From Synechococcus sp. KORDI-49 (GTDB lineage: Bacteria; Cyanobacteriota; Cyanobacteriia; PCC-6307; Cyanobiaceae): 64,000 nucleotides of DNA. The stretch covers positions 1,925,163 through 1,989,162 of the forward strand of contig NZ_CP006270.1 of NCBI RefSeq assembly GCF_000737575.1, read 5' to 3'. Shown piece after piece: positions 19,350 to 33,238 of this stretch (its first letter is position 1; each line of letters starts with the position of its first letter). Under the pieces are notes generated by a model. That model did no database searches, was not told the origin of the DNA, and saw only the letters and a list, made by a program, of their open reading frames with translations. Made by a program: the position numbers and the translations under genes.

Positions 19350-21425
19350 TCAGGAATTGCCCTGATTCTTGGAGATGATGGCCTCGGCCACGTTGCGAGG
19401 AACATCCTCGTAGTGGCTGAATTCCATCGAGAAAATACCCCGACCCTGGGTCATGGATCGGAGTTCGGTGGCGTAGCCGAACATCTCGGCCAGGGGCACC
19501 TTGGCCGAGACTTTTGACGTGCCATCGTCAATCGCCTGACCTTCAACCTGACCCCGACGGGAGGACAGGTCGCCGATGACCGAGCCGAGGAAATCCTCGG
19601 GAACCTCGACCTCGACCTTCATCATCGGTTCAAGAAGTACAGGATTGCACTTCTTGACGGCATCTTTGAAGGCCATGGAGCCGGCGATCTTGAACGCCAT
19701 CTCCGAGGAGTCGACGTCGTGATAGGAGCCGTCGACCATCGTGACTTTCACGTCGATCAGCGGGTAACCGGCGATAACGCCGGATTCGCAGGTCTCCTTC
19801 ATGCCCATCTCAGAGGGCTTGATGTATTCCTTGGGGACAACACCACCAACAATCTTGTTGACGAATTCGAAACCGGATTCCGGCTCTCCGGGCTCCATTT
19901 CGATCACCACATGGCCGTATTGGCCCTTACCACCGGTCTGGCGGGAGAACTTGCCTTCGCCACCGGCTGAACCGCGGATGGTCTCCCGGTAGGACACCTG
20001 CGGAGCGCCGATGTTGGCTTCCACCTTGAACTCGCGCAGCATGCGGTCCACCAGGATTTCCAGGTGGAGTTCACCCATGCCGGCGATCACGGTCTGACCG
20101 GTTTCCTGATCCGTGTTGACACGGAAGGTCGGGTCTTCCTCAGCCAGTGCAACCAGGGCTTTGGAGAGCTTCTCCATGTCGCCCTTGGTCTTGGGCTCAA
20201 CGGCCACGGAGATCACCGGTTCGGGGACGAACAGGGTCTCGAGGACGATCGGGTCTTCGACGGAACAGAGGGTGTCGCCGGTCGTGGTCGCCTTCAGGCC
20301 GAGCACGGCGCCGAGGTCACCGGCGCGCAGTTCGTCAACTTCCTCGCGGTCGTCGGCCTTCAGCACCACGAGGCGAGAGATGCGTTCCTTGGAATCCTTC
20401 GTGGAGTTCAGCACGTAGCTGCCCTTGGACAGGATGCCGGAATACATCCGAACGAAGGTGAGCTTGCCGTAGGGATCGGCCATGACCTTGAAGGCCAGAG
20501 CACTGAAGGGCGCGCTGTCGTCGGAGGGGCGCACCGCCTCACTGCCGTCGGGCAGCACACCCTGGATGGGGGGAACGTCGATGGGCGCGGGCAGGTAGTC
20601 GACCACGGCGTCGAGAACCAGCTGAACACCCTTGTTCTTGAAGGCGGAGCCGCAGAGCACCGGCACCAGACCGTGCTTCAGCACGCCCTGACGGATGCCA
20701 CTCTTCAGTTCTTCATTGCTGAGTTCGCCGGTTTCCAGGAACTTCTCGATCAGGGTCTCATCGGTTTCCGCAACCGTTTCCATGAGGATGTTGCGCCACT
20801 CGGCGACCTGATCCTTCATGTCGTCGGGAACATCGGTGACTTCGATGTCCTGACCCAGGTCGTCCTTATAGATGTGGGCCTTGTTCTCCACCAGGTCGAT
20901 GATGCCGCTCAGCTCCCCTTCAGCACCGATCGGCAGTTGGATCGGTGCAGCATTGGCTTTCAGGCGGTCCTTGATCTGACTGTGAACCTTCAGGAAGTCC
21001 GCTCCGGTGCGATCCATCTTGTTGACGAACACCATGCGGGGCACGGAGTAGCGATCCGCTTGCCTCCAGACCGTCTCGGACTGGGGCTGAACGCCGCCGA
21101 CCGCACAGAACACAGCGATCACACCATCGAGAACGCGCATGGAGCGCTCCACCTCGATAGTGAAGTCGACGTGCCCAGGCGTGTCGATGATGTTGATTCG
21201 GTGGTCCTGCCAACTGGTGGAGATGGCTGCTGCCGTGATGGTGATGCCACGCTCACGCTCCTGGGCCATCCAGTCGGTTACGGCGGCGCCATCGTGCACT
21301 TCGCCGATTTTGTGCACCACTCCTGAATAAAACAGGATCCGTTCAGTCGTGGTGGTCTTACCAGCGTCAATGTGTGCTGCAATACCAATATTTCTGACGC
21401 GTTCCAGGGGAAAAGCGCGGGCCAC
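19350..21425 (-). CDS. fusA: Elongation factor G
   Basis: A 691-aa translocase GTPase of the ribosome. The G domain shows [38 protein letters not shown] and [10 protein letters not shown]. Domain III-V landmarks include [14 protein letters not shown] and the C-terminal [27 protein letters not shown]. It is co-directional with rpsG and tuf. Nothing unusual was noted. Confidence 0.99.
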   Translation of the reverse strand: MARAFPLERVRNIGIAAHIDAGKTTTTERILFYSGVVHKIGEVHDGAAVTDWMAQERERGITITAAAISTSWQDHRINIIDTPGHVDFTIEVERSMRVLDGVIAVFCAVGGVQPQSETVWRQADRYSVPRMVFVNKMDRTGADFLKVHSQIKDRLKANAAPIQLPIGAEGELSGIIDLVENKAHIYKDDLGQDIEVTDVPDDMKDQVAEWRNILMETVAETDETLIEKFLETGELSNEELKSGIRQGVLKHGLVPVLCGSAFKNKGVQLVLDAVVDYLPAPIDVPPIQGVLPDGSEAVRPSDDSAPFSALAFKVMADPYGKLTFVRMYSGILSKGSYVLNSTKDSKERISRLVVLKADDREEVDELRAGDLGAVLGLKATTTGDTLCSVEDPIVLETLFVPEPVISVAVEPKTKGDMEKLSKALVALAEEDPTFRVNTDQETGQTVIAGMGELHLEILVDRMLREFKVEANIGAPQVSYRETIRGSAGGEGKFSRQTGGKGQYGHVVIEMEPGEPESGFEFVNKIVGGVVPKEYIKPSEMGMKETCESGVIAGYPLIDVKVTMVDGSYHDVDSSEMAFKIAGSMAFKDAVKKCNPVLLEPMMKVEVEVPEDFLGSVIGDLSSRRGQVEGQAIDDGTSKVSAKVPLAEMFGYATELRSMTQGRGIFSMEFSHYEDVPRNVAEAIISKNQGNS

Positions 21426-21516
21426 AGGAAAATCTCCGGGGGTGAGGCGTGAAAAGGCGGGGTGACTCTACAGGGAAGCCCATGAACAAGTGTGTTGATG
21501 GGCTGGCTGCTCAGCC

Positions 21517-21987
21517 TCAGTAGCGGTAGTGGGCGAAAGCCTTGTTGGCTTCTGCCATCTTGTGGGTCTCTTCGCGCTTGCGAACGGCGCTGCCGGCTTC
21601 GTTGGCGGCGTCCATCAGTTCGCCGGCGAGTTTCTGAGCCATGCTGCGGCCGTTGCGGGAGCGGGAGAAGCTCACCAGCCAGCGCAGGGCCATGGCGGTG
21701 CCCCGTTCCTGACGGACTTCCATCGGCACTTGGTAGGTGGCACCACCCACCCGGCGGGCCCGCACCTCGACCAGCGGCGTGGCGTTCTTGACCGCGGTCT
21801 CGAACAGTTCGAGGGGATCACCACCGGTGCGCTCGTTGATCAGGCCGAAAGCATCCGAGAGGATCCGCTGGGCCGTGGACTTCTTGCCGTGCTGCATCAA
21901 CCGGGCCACCATCATCGAGGCCAGTCGGCTGTTGAACTGCGGGTCCGGAAGGATCGGGCGTTTTTCAGCGGCGTTGCGGCGGGACAT
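21517..21987 (-). CDS. rpsG: 30S ribosomal protein S7
   Basis: A 156-aa primary 16S-binding protein of the small-subunit head. Diagnostic segments are [48 protein letters not shown] and FAHYRY at the end. It is the second gene of the str operon, 54 bp after rpsL. S7 is the known autogenous regulator of this operon in E. coli; whether it is here cannot be seen. Confidence 0.98.
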   Translation of the reverse strand: MSRRNAAEKRPILPDPQFNSRLASMMVARLMQHGKKSTAQRILSDAFGLINERTGGDPLELFETAVKNATPLVEVRARRVGGATYQVPMEVRQERGTAMALRWLVSFSRSRNGRSMAQKLAGELMDAANEAGSAVRKREETHKMAEANKAFAHYRY

Positions 21988-22041
21988 GAAAGCTCAGGAC
22001 GTTTGTGTGGTGTGACGAGGTGGTGATGGGGTGATCGGAGA

Positions 22042-22416
22042 TCACTCCTTCGGAGTCTTGGCGCCGTACTTGGAGCGTGACTGACGACGGTCTTTCACGC
22101 CGGAGGTGTCCAGGGTTCCGCGAATGATGTGATATCTCACACCGGGTAGATCCTTGACACGACCGCCGCGGATCAGCACAACGGAGTGCTCCTGAAGGTT
22201 GTGGCCGATGCCCCCGATGTAAGCGGTGACCTCGAATCCGGAGGTGAGCCGTACACGGGCCACCTTGCGCAGAGCCGAATTGGGTTTCTTCGGCGTGGAG
22301 GTGTACACCCGGGTGCACACGCCCCGGCGTTCGGGACAGGCTTTCAGGGCCGGGGACTTGGTCTTGGCCTTGAGGCGCTGGCGCTCCGTGCGGATCAGCT
22401 GTTGGATGGTTGGCAT
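22042..22416 (-). CDS. rpsL: 30S ribosomal protein S12
   Basis: A 124-aa decoding-centre protein. [16 protein letters not shown] is the conserved N-terminus, which fixes the start at ATG 22416 rather than 17 codons upstream. [16 protein letters not shown] carries the Lys at which streptomycin resistance arises, and [18 protein letters not shown] contains the methylthio-Asp site. It is the first gene of the leftward str operon. Confidence 0.98.
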   Translation of the reverse strand: MPTIQQLIRTERQRLKAKTKSPALKACPERRGVCTRVYTSTPKKPNSALRKVARVRLTSGFEVTAYIGGIGHNLQEHSVVLIRGGRVKDLPGVRYHIIRGTLDTSGVKDRRQSRSKYGAKTPKE

Positions 22417-22489
22417 CGAGGGTCGGCGAGCGGTCGGACGCTCCGACCTGATTCGACAATCCAACACGATACCGGTTGACCGGCCCCTT

Positions 22490-22822
22490 CTATCCCTGAC
22501 GACTGAATGCGCTGCCGCAGGCGCAGAGTTGGATGGCGTCGCCGCCGCGGATCAGAAAGCCTCCACCGCTGAGGTCGCCCCGGTAGTCGAGGATCAGGCC
22601 CTGCAGCAGGCTCAGCTGCTCGCGCGGAGCATGCAGGGTGACACCATCGGCACGGGCGATGGCCACACCGGCGAGATGGCCGGGACGGATGCGGATCACA
22701 TGCTCGGCACACTCACCGGGCGTGAGATCCAGATGCATCTGGCCGGGAGTGCCGGCCACGGATGCCTGGCGCCCCAGTTCCGCTGCTGCCGTCGGGGTCA
22801 GGCGCAGGTTGGCGGCAGCCAT
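22490..22822 (-). CDS. HesB/IscA-like protein (divergent)
   Basis: A 110-aa protein with the A-type Fe-S carrier layout: a first Cys in TPGECAEH (Cys38) and a terminal CxC in [10 protein letters not shown] (Cys100, Cys102), plus [21 protein letters not shown] and GGGFLI. Classic IscA/SufA proteins deliver or scaffold Fe-S clusters. This one departs from the usual GGCSG and TCGCGESF wording, so its cluster role is plausible but not certain. The start was set at ATG 22822 ([10 protein letters not shown]); the longer frame runs antisense into the neighbouring gene. It is 73 bp upstream of rpsL on the same strand. Confidence 0.75.
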   Translation of the reverse strand: MAAANLRLTPTAAAELGRQASVAGTPGQMHLDLTPGECAEHVIRIRPGHLAGVAIARADGVTLHAPREQLSLLQGLILDYRGDLSGGGFLIRGGDAIQLCACGSAFSRQG

Positions 22823-22857
22823 CGGCGATGGAAATGCGGCCACCACAATGACAGGCC

Positions 22858-24543
22858 TCAGCCGGGGACCAGGCCCAGGCCGTTGTGGATCCGGGGCGAG
22901 CTGCCGCGTCCGTTCATCAGGCTGCGGCCGGCCACGTCCATGGTGGTCGAACTGCCGCCATCCAGGTTGAGGGCATCCCGCAGCCCCAGCTGCTGCATGG
23001 CCAGGGTCGTCTCCAGCAGGGTCGGATCGCTGCCGGTGGACCCGCGCAGGGTGAGCAGCCACGTGCCGCCCTCGCCGCTGCCGACCACGGTGCGGGGCGC
23101 CGACAGGCGGAGAAACCCCGGACTGAATCCTTCTCCGCGGCCGTTGAGCACCACGCGGCCCTCCTGCAGCAGCAAGGGGCCGCCTCCGAGCACGTTGCTG
23201 GATTCCCCGAGCATGCTGTTCGCCCGCAGCCGCAACGTGACCCTGTCCCCGGGTTGAGCCGGCAGCGGAGCACCACCGCGGGCGACCACCAGATCCGTCT
23301 GTGCCGCCAGGGGAACCCCCCGACGCAGTGCCGCGGACGCATAAACGGTCTCGACGATGCCGTCGCGCACCAGCAGCGCCTGCTCCTCTCCGCTGAGGGC
23401 CCGGTACACCGGTCCCCAGGCGCGGGTGTAGCGGCTGAGGCCCTTCTGCACGTAGCCGCTGTTGAGATAGCCGAGACCCCAGCGGCGTCCTCCATTCACC
23501 ACCAGGTCCTGGTCCAGCCGCAGCCGTCCGAACTGCAGCGCGCTGTCCTGGTCCCAGGCGATCACGCCACGATTGAGGATCGGTCCGGACAGCCAGACAC
23601 CATCACGCCGCAGGGCACCGAGCGGGAGCTGGCGGATCCGGTTGAAGAACCCACCGTTGATCCCGATCACCGCACCGGCGGGGCGCGCCAGCTGAGGAAG
23701 GAAACGCAGGCCCTGCTGGCTGCCCACCATCGTCAGGGGTTTGAGCTTCAGTCCGAGGTTCGGCAGGTCGCCTCCGGCGCGCAGCACTTCCAGCGGCTTC
23801 ACCCCAACGGTCACCTGGCGGCGCTCCAGCACCAGCCCGCGGCGCACCAGGCCCGCAACAGCGGGATGGCTCAGGGGCAGGGGGGTCTGTTGCTGAGCCC
23901 TCACGGCCTCGGCTGCCGGCCCCCCGAGGCCGTCGAGCACTACGCGCCAGGGATCGGCCAGGGTGAGTGTGCTCAGCCGGGTTGCCTGGCCCTGCAGGCG
24001 CAGTCCGTTCGCGGTCTGGCGCGGTTGCAGCCCCAGGGTCCGCAGCAGGCGTTGCTGGCCAGGGTTGCTGCGGAGATCCAGAAGCAGATCGCTGCCGAGC
24101 CGTTGCACGAACACCGGTCCATCGAGGTCGAACACCACCCGGCCGGCGTTGCTGCCCTTGCCACGTCTGAGGCGCTGCAGCAGTGGTGCCGGAAGCTCCA
24201 GCAGCAGCTGACGGCCGCGGGTGCTGCTCCGGACCCCCACCGCCGCCAGCCAGTCCGCCACCTCCAGCGCCACTTCATCACCGAGGGGCCGCTGCGGAAT
24301 GCTCTCCAGAGGGCGTTGCTCGCCGTACCACTCCAGGTTTCCGTCCTCGAGACGGCTGAAGCCCAGCTGACCCTCCAGCAGATCCAGCGGCAGCCAGAGT
24401 TCTTCGGGCAGGTCATCGCGCTGCCCCTGCCACTGCCAGCCTCCCGTCAGGCGCTGGCCGGCGATCACGATGCGGTCGCCGCTGCGGCTGGCAGCAGAAC
24501 GCACCTCCGGCAGAGGTTCAGGCAGCTGGGCGAGGGGCAGCAT
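22858..24543 (-). CDS. Phosphodiester glycosidase (NAGPA-domain) family protein
   Basis: A 561-aa protein. The C-terminal half carries the phosphodiester glycosidase/NAGPA-like domain: GINGGFFNRIRQLPLGALRRDG, then LRDALNLDGGSSTTM, the typical LDGGGS-like motif, and RIHNGLGLVPG at the end. The N-terminal ~250 residues are Leu-rich, and the first 30 (MLPLAQLPEPLPEVRSA) do not form a clear signal peptide. Such proteins may cleave sugar phosphodiesters in envelope polymers; the substrate is unknown. It is divergent from the glutamate synthase gene (103 bp between) and precedes the IscA-like gene. Confidence 0.8.
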   Translation of the reverse strand: MLPLAQLPEPLPEVRSAASRSGDRIVIAGQRLTGGWQWQGQRDDLPEELWLPLDLLEGQLGFSRLEDGNLEWYGEQRPLESIPQRPLGDEVALEVADWLAAVGVRSSTRGRQLLLELPAPLLQRLRRGKGSNAGRVVFDLDGPVFVQRLGSDLLLDLRSNPGQQRLLRTLGLQPRQTANGLRLQGQATRLSTLTLADPWRVVLDGLGGPAAEAVRAQQQTPLPLSHPAVAGLVRRGLVLERRQVTVGVKPLEVLRAGGDLPNLGLKLKPLTMVGSQQGLRFLPQLARPAGAVIGINGGFFNRIRQLPLGALRRDGVWLSGPILNRGVIAWDQDSALQFGRLRLDQDLVVNGGRRWGLGYLNSGYVQKGLSRYTRAWGPVYRALSGEEQALLVRDGIVETVYASAALRRGVPLAAQTDLVVARGGAPLPAQPGDRVTLRLRANSMLGESSNVLGGGPLLLQEGRVVLNGRGEGFSPGFLRLSAPRTVVGSGEGGTWLLTLRGSTGSDPTLLETTLAMQQLGLRDALNLDGGSSTTMDVAGRSLMNGRGSSPRIHNGLGLVPG

Positions 24544-24646
24544 GGAAGCGCGTGGGAAGCGAAAGGCGCCTGCCTAGGATCACTGGAACAGATGGTTTCT
24601 GCAGAGGACATCGCTGCAGACCCAAGCGTTTGTCCGATCTCCGCCC

Positions 24647-29251
<4,605 letters not shown>

Positions 29252-29268
29252 TCCGGCCGCGGCGACCT

Positions 29269-29577
29269 GTGGCCTGGTTCATCAAGCACGAAACCTTCAC
29301 GCCGCAGACCGCCGAGCTGTCCCTGGACCAGCGGCGGCCGCACCTGGAGGCCCACCGGGCCTGGGTGGAGCAGCAGGGTGCAGAGGGCCGGCGGATCCGC
29401 AGCGGCTTTCTGGTGGATGAACAGCGCCGCCCCGGTGGCGGCGGGCTGCTGATCTTTGAGGCGGCGTCCTACACCGAAGCCCTGGCGTGGGTGCAGCAGG
29501 ACCCGATGATCCAGGCCGGCCTGGTGAGCTGGACGTTGCAGCAGTGGATTCCCGTCAGCGGGGATGGCTGGCCATGA
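29269..29577 (+). CDS. YciI family protein
   Basis: A 102-aa protein of the YciI/dimeric alpha-beta barrel type: [39 protein letters not shown], then [16 protein letters not shown]. The conserved His in the R-x-x-H-L segment is present. Family members are small enzymes or ligand binders of uncertain role. It starts at GTG 29269, only 17 bp after gltB, so it is probably cotranscribed with it. Its last 23 bp overlap the end of convergent lipA. Confidence 0.8.
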   Translation: MAWFIKHETFTPQTAELSLDQRRPHLEAHRAWVEQQGAEGRRIRSGFLVDEQRRPGGGGLLIFEAASYTEALAWVQQDPMIQAGLVSWTLQQWIPVSGDGWP

Positions 29578-30424
29578 GCCGCTGCACCTCACCGGCGTGA
29601 TAGCTGCTGCGGGTGAGGGGGGTGCTCACCACCTGCAGGAAGCCCAGCTCCTCTTCGCCGACGTGGCGGTAGTGGTCGAACTGCTCGGGCGTCACGAAAC
29701 GGTCCACCGCCAGGTGCTTGGGGCCGGGGGAGAGGTACTGGCCGATGGTGACGATGTCCACCCGGTGGGCGCGCAGGTCGCGCAGCACCGTGATCACCTC
29801 CTCGTCGGTTTCACCGAGTCCCACCATCAGGCCGGATTTGCTGTATACGCTTGGCCAGCCCTGGCGCACCCGTTGCAGCAGCTCCAGTGAGCGCTCGTAA
29901 ATGCCCTGGGGGCGAGCCAGCCGGTACATGCGCGGCACCGTTTCGATGTTGTGGTTCAGCACATGGGGGGCGGCGGCCATCACGGTGGCCAGGGCGTCCC
30001 AGTTGCCGCAGAAATCGGGGATCAGCAGCTCGATCGTGGTGAGCGGTGAGCGCTGCTTCACCTGCTCGATGCAGGCCACGAACTGGGAGGCACCGCCATC
30101 GGCCAGGTCGTCGCGGTTCACCGAGGTGATCACCACGTGTTTGAGGCCAAGGCGGGCCACCGCCTCCCCCAACCGTTCCGGTTCTGTGGGGTCGAGCTCA
30201 CGGACGCTCTTGTCGAAATCGATGTCGCAGTAGGGGCAGGCTCGGGTGCAGCCAGGCCCCATGATCAGAAAGGTGGCGGTGCCGCCAGCGAAGCACTCAC
30301 CGATGTTGGGGCAGCTGGCTTCCTGGCAGACCGTGTTCAGCTTGAGGTCGAGCAGCAGGTCGGCGACAGCGCCGATCCTTTCCCGCTGCGGGGCTTTGAC
30401 GCGCAACCACTCGGGCTTGAGCAC
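29555..30424 (-). CDS. lipA: Lipoyl synthase
   Basis: A 289-aa radical SAM enzyme that inserts two sulfurs into octanoyl groups on lipoyl domains. The auxiliary cluster ligands CX4CX5C are Cys33, Cys38 and Cys44; the radical SAM CX3CX2C ligands are Cys59, Cys63 and Cys66. The C-terminal SSYHAGE provides the conserved Ser ligand of the auxiliary cluster. It starts at GTG 30424. Cyanobacteria often carry two LipA-type genes; this is a complete one. It is convergent with the YciI gene. Confidence 0.96.
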   Translation of the reverse strand: MLKPEWLRVKAPQRERIGAVADLLLDLKLNTVCQEASCPNIGECFAGGTATFLIMGPGCTRACPYCDIDFDKSVRELDPTEPERLGEAVARLGLKHVVITSVNRDDLADGGASQFVACIEQVKQRSPLTTIELLIPDFCGNWDALATVMAAAPHVLNHNIETVPRMYRLARPQGIYERSLELLQRVRQGWPSVYSKSGLMVGLGETDEEVITVLRDLRAHRVDIVTIGQYLSPGPKHLAVDRFVTPEQFDHYRHVGEEELGFLQVVSTPLTRSSYHAGEVQRLMASHPR

Positions 30425-30507
30425 GGCTGATCAGGGTCAATCTCTGACCTTAATGGGGGCAAGGGATCTGCTGCCCGGCTGAGGGTCGTCTTCTACGATG
30501 GAACCAA

Positions 30508-30581
30508 CGGGATGTAGCGCAGCTTGGTAGCGCACTTCGTTCGGGACGAAGGGGCCGCAGGTTCGAATCCTGTCATCCCGA
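30508..30581 (+). tRNA. tRNA-Pro (CGG)
   Basis: A 74-nt cloverleaf with acceptor CGGGATG/CATCCCG, a D-arm with AGCTTGGTA, anticodon stem CTTCG/CGAAG around loop TTCGGGA (anticodon CGG), a T-arm with GGTTCGAATCC, and discriminator A. It closely resembles E. coli tRNA-Pro(CGG). The 3' CCA is not encoded. A short hairpin follows. Confidence 0.97.
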
Positions 30582-30585
30582 TTTT

Positions 30586-30604
30586 CAACGCCGATGGCGT
30601 TTTG
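30586..30604 (+). terminator. Short hairpin after tRNA-Pro
   Basis: AACGCC-GAT-GGCGTT followed by TTG lies five bases beyond the tRNA. It could end the tRNA transcript, but the T-run is very short, so read-through into the small membrane genes is possible. Confidence 0.45.
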
Positions 30605-30625
30605 AGTTGCTGAACAAGACTGGAG

Positions 30626-30820
30626 ATGCTGGTGCAGGCTCTGCTGGCGCTTTTGATTCCGACGCTTCTGTTGCTGGGGCTGACCGCTTTAGTGGCGACG
30701 GGTCGATTGCATTGGTCGAGCTCTGCTGAGTGGTTGCTGGCTCGCCAGAACAGGCTCTGGATGGGCGGAATCATCGCTCTGGCGGCGGCCGGTGCGGTGG
30801 CAGCGCTCAGCCGGAACTGA
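30626..30820 (+). CDS. Small two-helix membrane protein
   Basis: A 64-aa hydrophobic protein with two predicted membrane helices: roughly residues 3-25 (ALLALLIPTLLLLGLTALVA) and 45-60 (GGIIALAAAGAVAALS), joined by a polar linker with two Trp. I do not recognise the family. Codon use matches its neighbours, and a second tiny membrane ORF follows after one base, which supports a real operon. It lies 44 bp after tRNA-Pro(CGG). Its size suggests an accessory subunit of a membrane complex, but this is inference. Confidence 0.55.
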   Translation: MLVQALLALLIPTLLLLGLTALVATGRLHWSSSAEWLLARQNRLWMGGIIALAAAGAVAALSRN

Positions 30821-30821
30821 C

Positions 30822-30932
30822 ATGGCTCCGGATGTGCAGCGTTTCGTGATCGCCCAGCTGCTGGTGATCATCGTTCCTGTCGGGGCCCTGTTCTTCGTCT
30901 GGATTCGCATGCTGGGCAGATCCAGGCCCTGA
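30822..30932 (+). CDS. Very small single-helix membrane protein
   Basis: A 36-aa ORF starting at ATG 30822, one base after the stop of the 64-aa gene. It has a polar start (MAPDVQRFVIAQ), one hydrophobic helix (LLVIIVPVGALFFVWI) and a basic end (RMLGRSRP). This is the shape of low-molecular-weight thylakoid subunits such as PsbM or PetN, but the sequence matches none that I know. The tight spacing to the preceding gene suggests coupling. Confidence 0.45.
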   Translation: MAPDVQRFVIAQLLVIIVPVGALFFVWIRMLGRSRP

Positions 30933-31033
30933 TCAACGATGCAATGCCAGCCAACGACTGTTGATCCGATGGCTTTGCTCGGAACCTGTAAAAGCAACAT
31001 GCGTGAGCAAGTGATTCCAGTGCAGATTTTCCG

Positions 31034-31101
31034 CCAAAAATAAAAACTCCCCTGGCCTTCACACCAAGGGAGCAGTCCCTGAACCTGGACACCTCTCCAG
31101 G
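31034..31101 (-). ncRNA. Candidate small RNA 3' end with terminator
   Basis: On the minus strand a hairpin (CCTGGA/TCCAGG, 31084-31101) is followed by a second one (CTCCCTTGG/CCAGGGGAG, 31047-31072) and then TTTTTATTTTT. This has the form of a rho-independent terminator. The nearest upstream minus-strand gene ends about 400 bp away at 31481, so a separate short transcript is possible. The 5' end is unknown; I could not match it to Yfr1, Yfr2, 6S or tmRNA. Confidence 0.35.
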
Positions 31102-31269
31102 CAATCCCATTAAACAGCAAGTGCTACAAAGCATGCTTCTGTTTGTGGCAGTTTGCGAAGGCGGTCTTTTTGACGCTCATTGAATGAATGTTGGACATGG
31201 CGGTGTCATCCCCGATCAACACAAGATGTGCTGTCGTAAGCGTTTTCAGTCACTACCAATAGCGTTGGA

Positions 31270-31300
31270 TCAGCCTGTGCAGATCATCTGCACAGGCTGA
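31270..31300. repeat. 31-bp near-perfect palindrome
   Basis: Arms TCAGCCTGTGCAGAT and ATCTGCACAGGCTGA pair perfectly over 15 bp around a single C. Neither side has a T-run, so it is not a standard terminator. It lies between the first porin gene and the candidate small RNA. Confidence 0.8.
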
Positions 31301-31480
31301 ATTCTTCTGCTTTGTCAGAAAATTGTGGTCGTCATTCGTTCCTTTTTCCTGCTCGAGCTGATGCCCACTGCCAGCAATCAAGATTGAAAAAACTGCCGGA
31401 TCGAACCTGGTCGTCTCACTCCACGCGCGCGAATGATCTGATGCTCTGGCTCGGGGTGATGGTCAGGCTCGGGGACGTTC

Positions 31481-32938
31481 TTAGAACCGGAAACTGGTCT
31501 TCACCAGGGCTCCGAGTTGCTGAACCGTGCGCTGCGATGGTGTTGCCTCCCCCAGCGGTCGCGTCAGCAGAAACAGCGCGGGAGTGACGCTGATGGAGTC
31601 GCTGATCGGCCAGGAGGTCCACCATTCCCACACCAGGCCGTCATCGATCGTGCTGGCGATCACCGGTTGTCCCACCCCCATGCCGATGCTGTGTCCATCG
31701 ATCAGCACATCGCTCCACTCCAGCCCGAGGCTCCAGGATTGACTGTCGCTGTCACGGCGGTTGTAGCCCCAGCCGCCGCTGATCGAGGGAAGCCAGCCAC
31801 TCTGCTCCGGCTGCCAGGAGCCACCGACGCCGAGGGCATGGGTGAATCCCGGTGCGAGCTGCTCCTCACCGCCCATCAGGGCTGAGTAGGTCACCGCCAG
31901 CCGCCAGGCCTCTTGCTCGTAGCCGACCTGCAGCGTCGCGGCACTGTCGGCATGGGCTGTGGCGATCCCGCCAGCGAGCGGGGAACTGCTGTTGCCGTTC
32001 GCTGCCACGTAGTTGAGCGACAGGCTCAGGTTGTCTCCTGGGCTCCAGCTGATGCCTGCCCCGGCGCCCAGTGTTTTGTTGTACGCCCCTGGAGCGCCAT
32101 TGAGAGTCAGCACATCGAGGATGGCATCACTGGGGTACACGCTTGGCCAGAGAGCGAGCATGTCTTCCTGCCCCACCCGGGGTCCGGCGGTGATGGTGAA
32201 GGCGTCACCGATGGGGAAGGCGTAGAAGATCTTGTCGATCGCCAGAAGGTTCGGCGTGGCGCCTTCCTGAAACGCCGTTTCCAGGGTGGCGAGGCTGCTG
32301 GGTCCCGCCCCACCGAACACATTGCTGTCGCCATCGAAGTTTCCAGCACGCAGAACGGTGGTCAGCAGGTCTTTCCCCGTGAAGCTGGTCTCCAGGCTGA
32401 GCTGCAGATCGTTGTTGAAGCTGGTCGCTCCGAAGCGTTGGTTGTTCTGATTCACGAGGGCGTCGGCGGACCCCATGAACCGGTTGGCCCCCAGCACGAA
32501 CGTCGCCAGACCGCTCAGCTTGGTGGTGGTGGAGAAAGACGTCGCGTCCAGTTCCCCGACACGGGCCTCCACGGCGTCCGCGCGGCCCTTGAGGATGGCC
32601 AGTTCCGCTTCGAATTCCCAGATCAGACGCCTGATGGCATCCGTCGTCACGCTCACCTTGTTCAAGCAAGCCTGCAGCAGAGCCGCTGCTTCGTTGCGTG
32701 TCATGGCTGCTGGGCTCCGGGCCATGCCATCGGCTTGGCCGGAGACGCAGCTGTGCTGCTGGTTCAGCTGCGCCAGCTCCCGATAGGCCCAGTCCTCAGG
32801 GGTCAGATCCATCCATCGGTTGAGGCGGTTCAGTGGCTCGCTGGCTTCGGCCGCCAGCGGTGCCAGCAGGCTGAGGGTCAGCGGAACCATCAGGCATCGG
32901 CGGAGATGAGGCAAGCGGTGTCCTGACGACGTGAGCAT
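31481..32938 (-). CDS. SLH/OprB-type iron-uptake porin (first copy)
   Basis: An outer-membrane porin of about 485 aa of the cyanobacterial Som type. A basic N-region and hydrophobic core ending LAAEAS form the signal peptide. An SLH-like region follows (DLTPEDWAYRELAQLNQQHSCVSG, MTRNEAAALLQACL), then a coiled stretch AELAILKGRADAVEARVGELDATSFST and an OprB-like beta-barrel ending in SFRF, an outer-membrane C-terminal signature. The SLH segment is worn: the YPNGTFRGNRAMTR wording of the second porin becomes DGMARSPAAMTR. The start is ATG 32938; ATG 32890 would shorten the signal peptide. It may pass metal ions and small solutes. Confidence 0.9.
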   Translation of the reverse strand: MLTSSGHRLPHLRRCLMVPLTLSLLAPLAAEASEPLNRLNRWMDLTPEDWAYRELAQLNQQHSCVSGQADGMARSPAAMTRNEAAALLQACLNKVSVTTDAIRRLIWEFEAELAILKGRADAVEARVGELDATSFSTTTKLSGLATFVLGANRFMGSADALVNQNNQRFGATSFNNDLQLSLETSFTGKDLLTTVLRAGNFDGDSNVFGGAGPSSLATLETAFQEGATPNLLAIDKIFYAFPIGDAFTITAGPRVGQEDMLALWPSVYPSDAILDVLTLNGAPGAYNKTLGAGAGISWSPGDNLSLSLNYVAANGNSSSPLAGGIATAHADSAATLQVGYEQEAWRLAVTYSALMGGEEQLAPGFTHALGVGGSWQPEQSGWLPSISGGWGYNRRDSDSQSWSLGLEWSDVLIDGHSIGMGVGQPVIASTIDDGLVWEWWTSWPISDSISVTPALFLLTRPLGEATPSQRTVQQLGALVKTSFRF

Positions 32939-33238
32939 CAACCCTACTCAACCGAATTCGCAATTGGATCTGTGATCAACGGGGTCGCTGTTCGTATTGC
33001 CCTCCTGCAGATGCCGCACAGCACCCATCCGGCGTGCATCGGCGTCAAGCCGTGGTGCTTTTTGCACCGCAGCTCCCCTTCAGTGCGCTGAAGTTTTGGG
33101 CCGACTTGTCAGTCCTGGCCTCCGCTTGAGCAAGGTCGAGGGGGAACGTTGCCCTGTCGCGAGCCTTATTGCGAATGACTTGCAATCGCGACTTGATCTC
33201 TGTACTCTTGCAATCAATTCTCAGTCGCGTTAGCTGTG
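32939..33238. other. Divergent intergenic region, porin / Crp-type regulator
   Basis: A 300-bp region between divergent genes. It holds an ATTGC-N9-GCAAT inverted repeat at 33168-33186 and a second TGCAAT half at 33209-33214, close to the regulator start. These could be operators; nothing else stands out. Confidence 0.4.
33168..33186. promoter_or_regulatory. Inverted repeat upstream of Crp-type gene
   Basis: A 5-bp ATTGC/GCAAT inverted repeat with a 9-bp spacer, about 50 bp before the start of the Crp-type gene. The shape suits a dimeric regulator, and autoregulation is possible. It is short enough to be chance. Confidence 0.25.

Larger units (their letters stand above)
30933..31480. other. 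548-bp intergenic region with strong hairpins
   Basis: There is no convincing protein gene. It contains a hairpin pair with a minus-strand T-run (31034-31101) and a long near-perfect palindrome (31270-31300), listed separately. A 24-codon minus-strand ORF (31124-31198) lies just upstream of the terminator-like hairpin but is too short to support. The rest shows nothing recognisable. Confidence 0.6.

Noticed and set aside
20064-21326. 420-codon frame antisense to fusA
   Set aside because: Its composition is that of a codon-bias shadow; EF-G motifs on the opposite strand are complete.
31390-31440. tRNA-like T-arm sequence (AGGTTCGATCC on the minus strand)
   Set aside because: The T-stem does not pair and no acceptor or anticodon arm can be built around it.
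32997-33233. 78-codon plus-strand ORF between the porin and the Crp-type gene
   Set aside because: The translation is Arg/Ser/Cys-rich without structure, and the region has the look of a promoter region.
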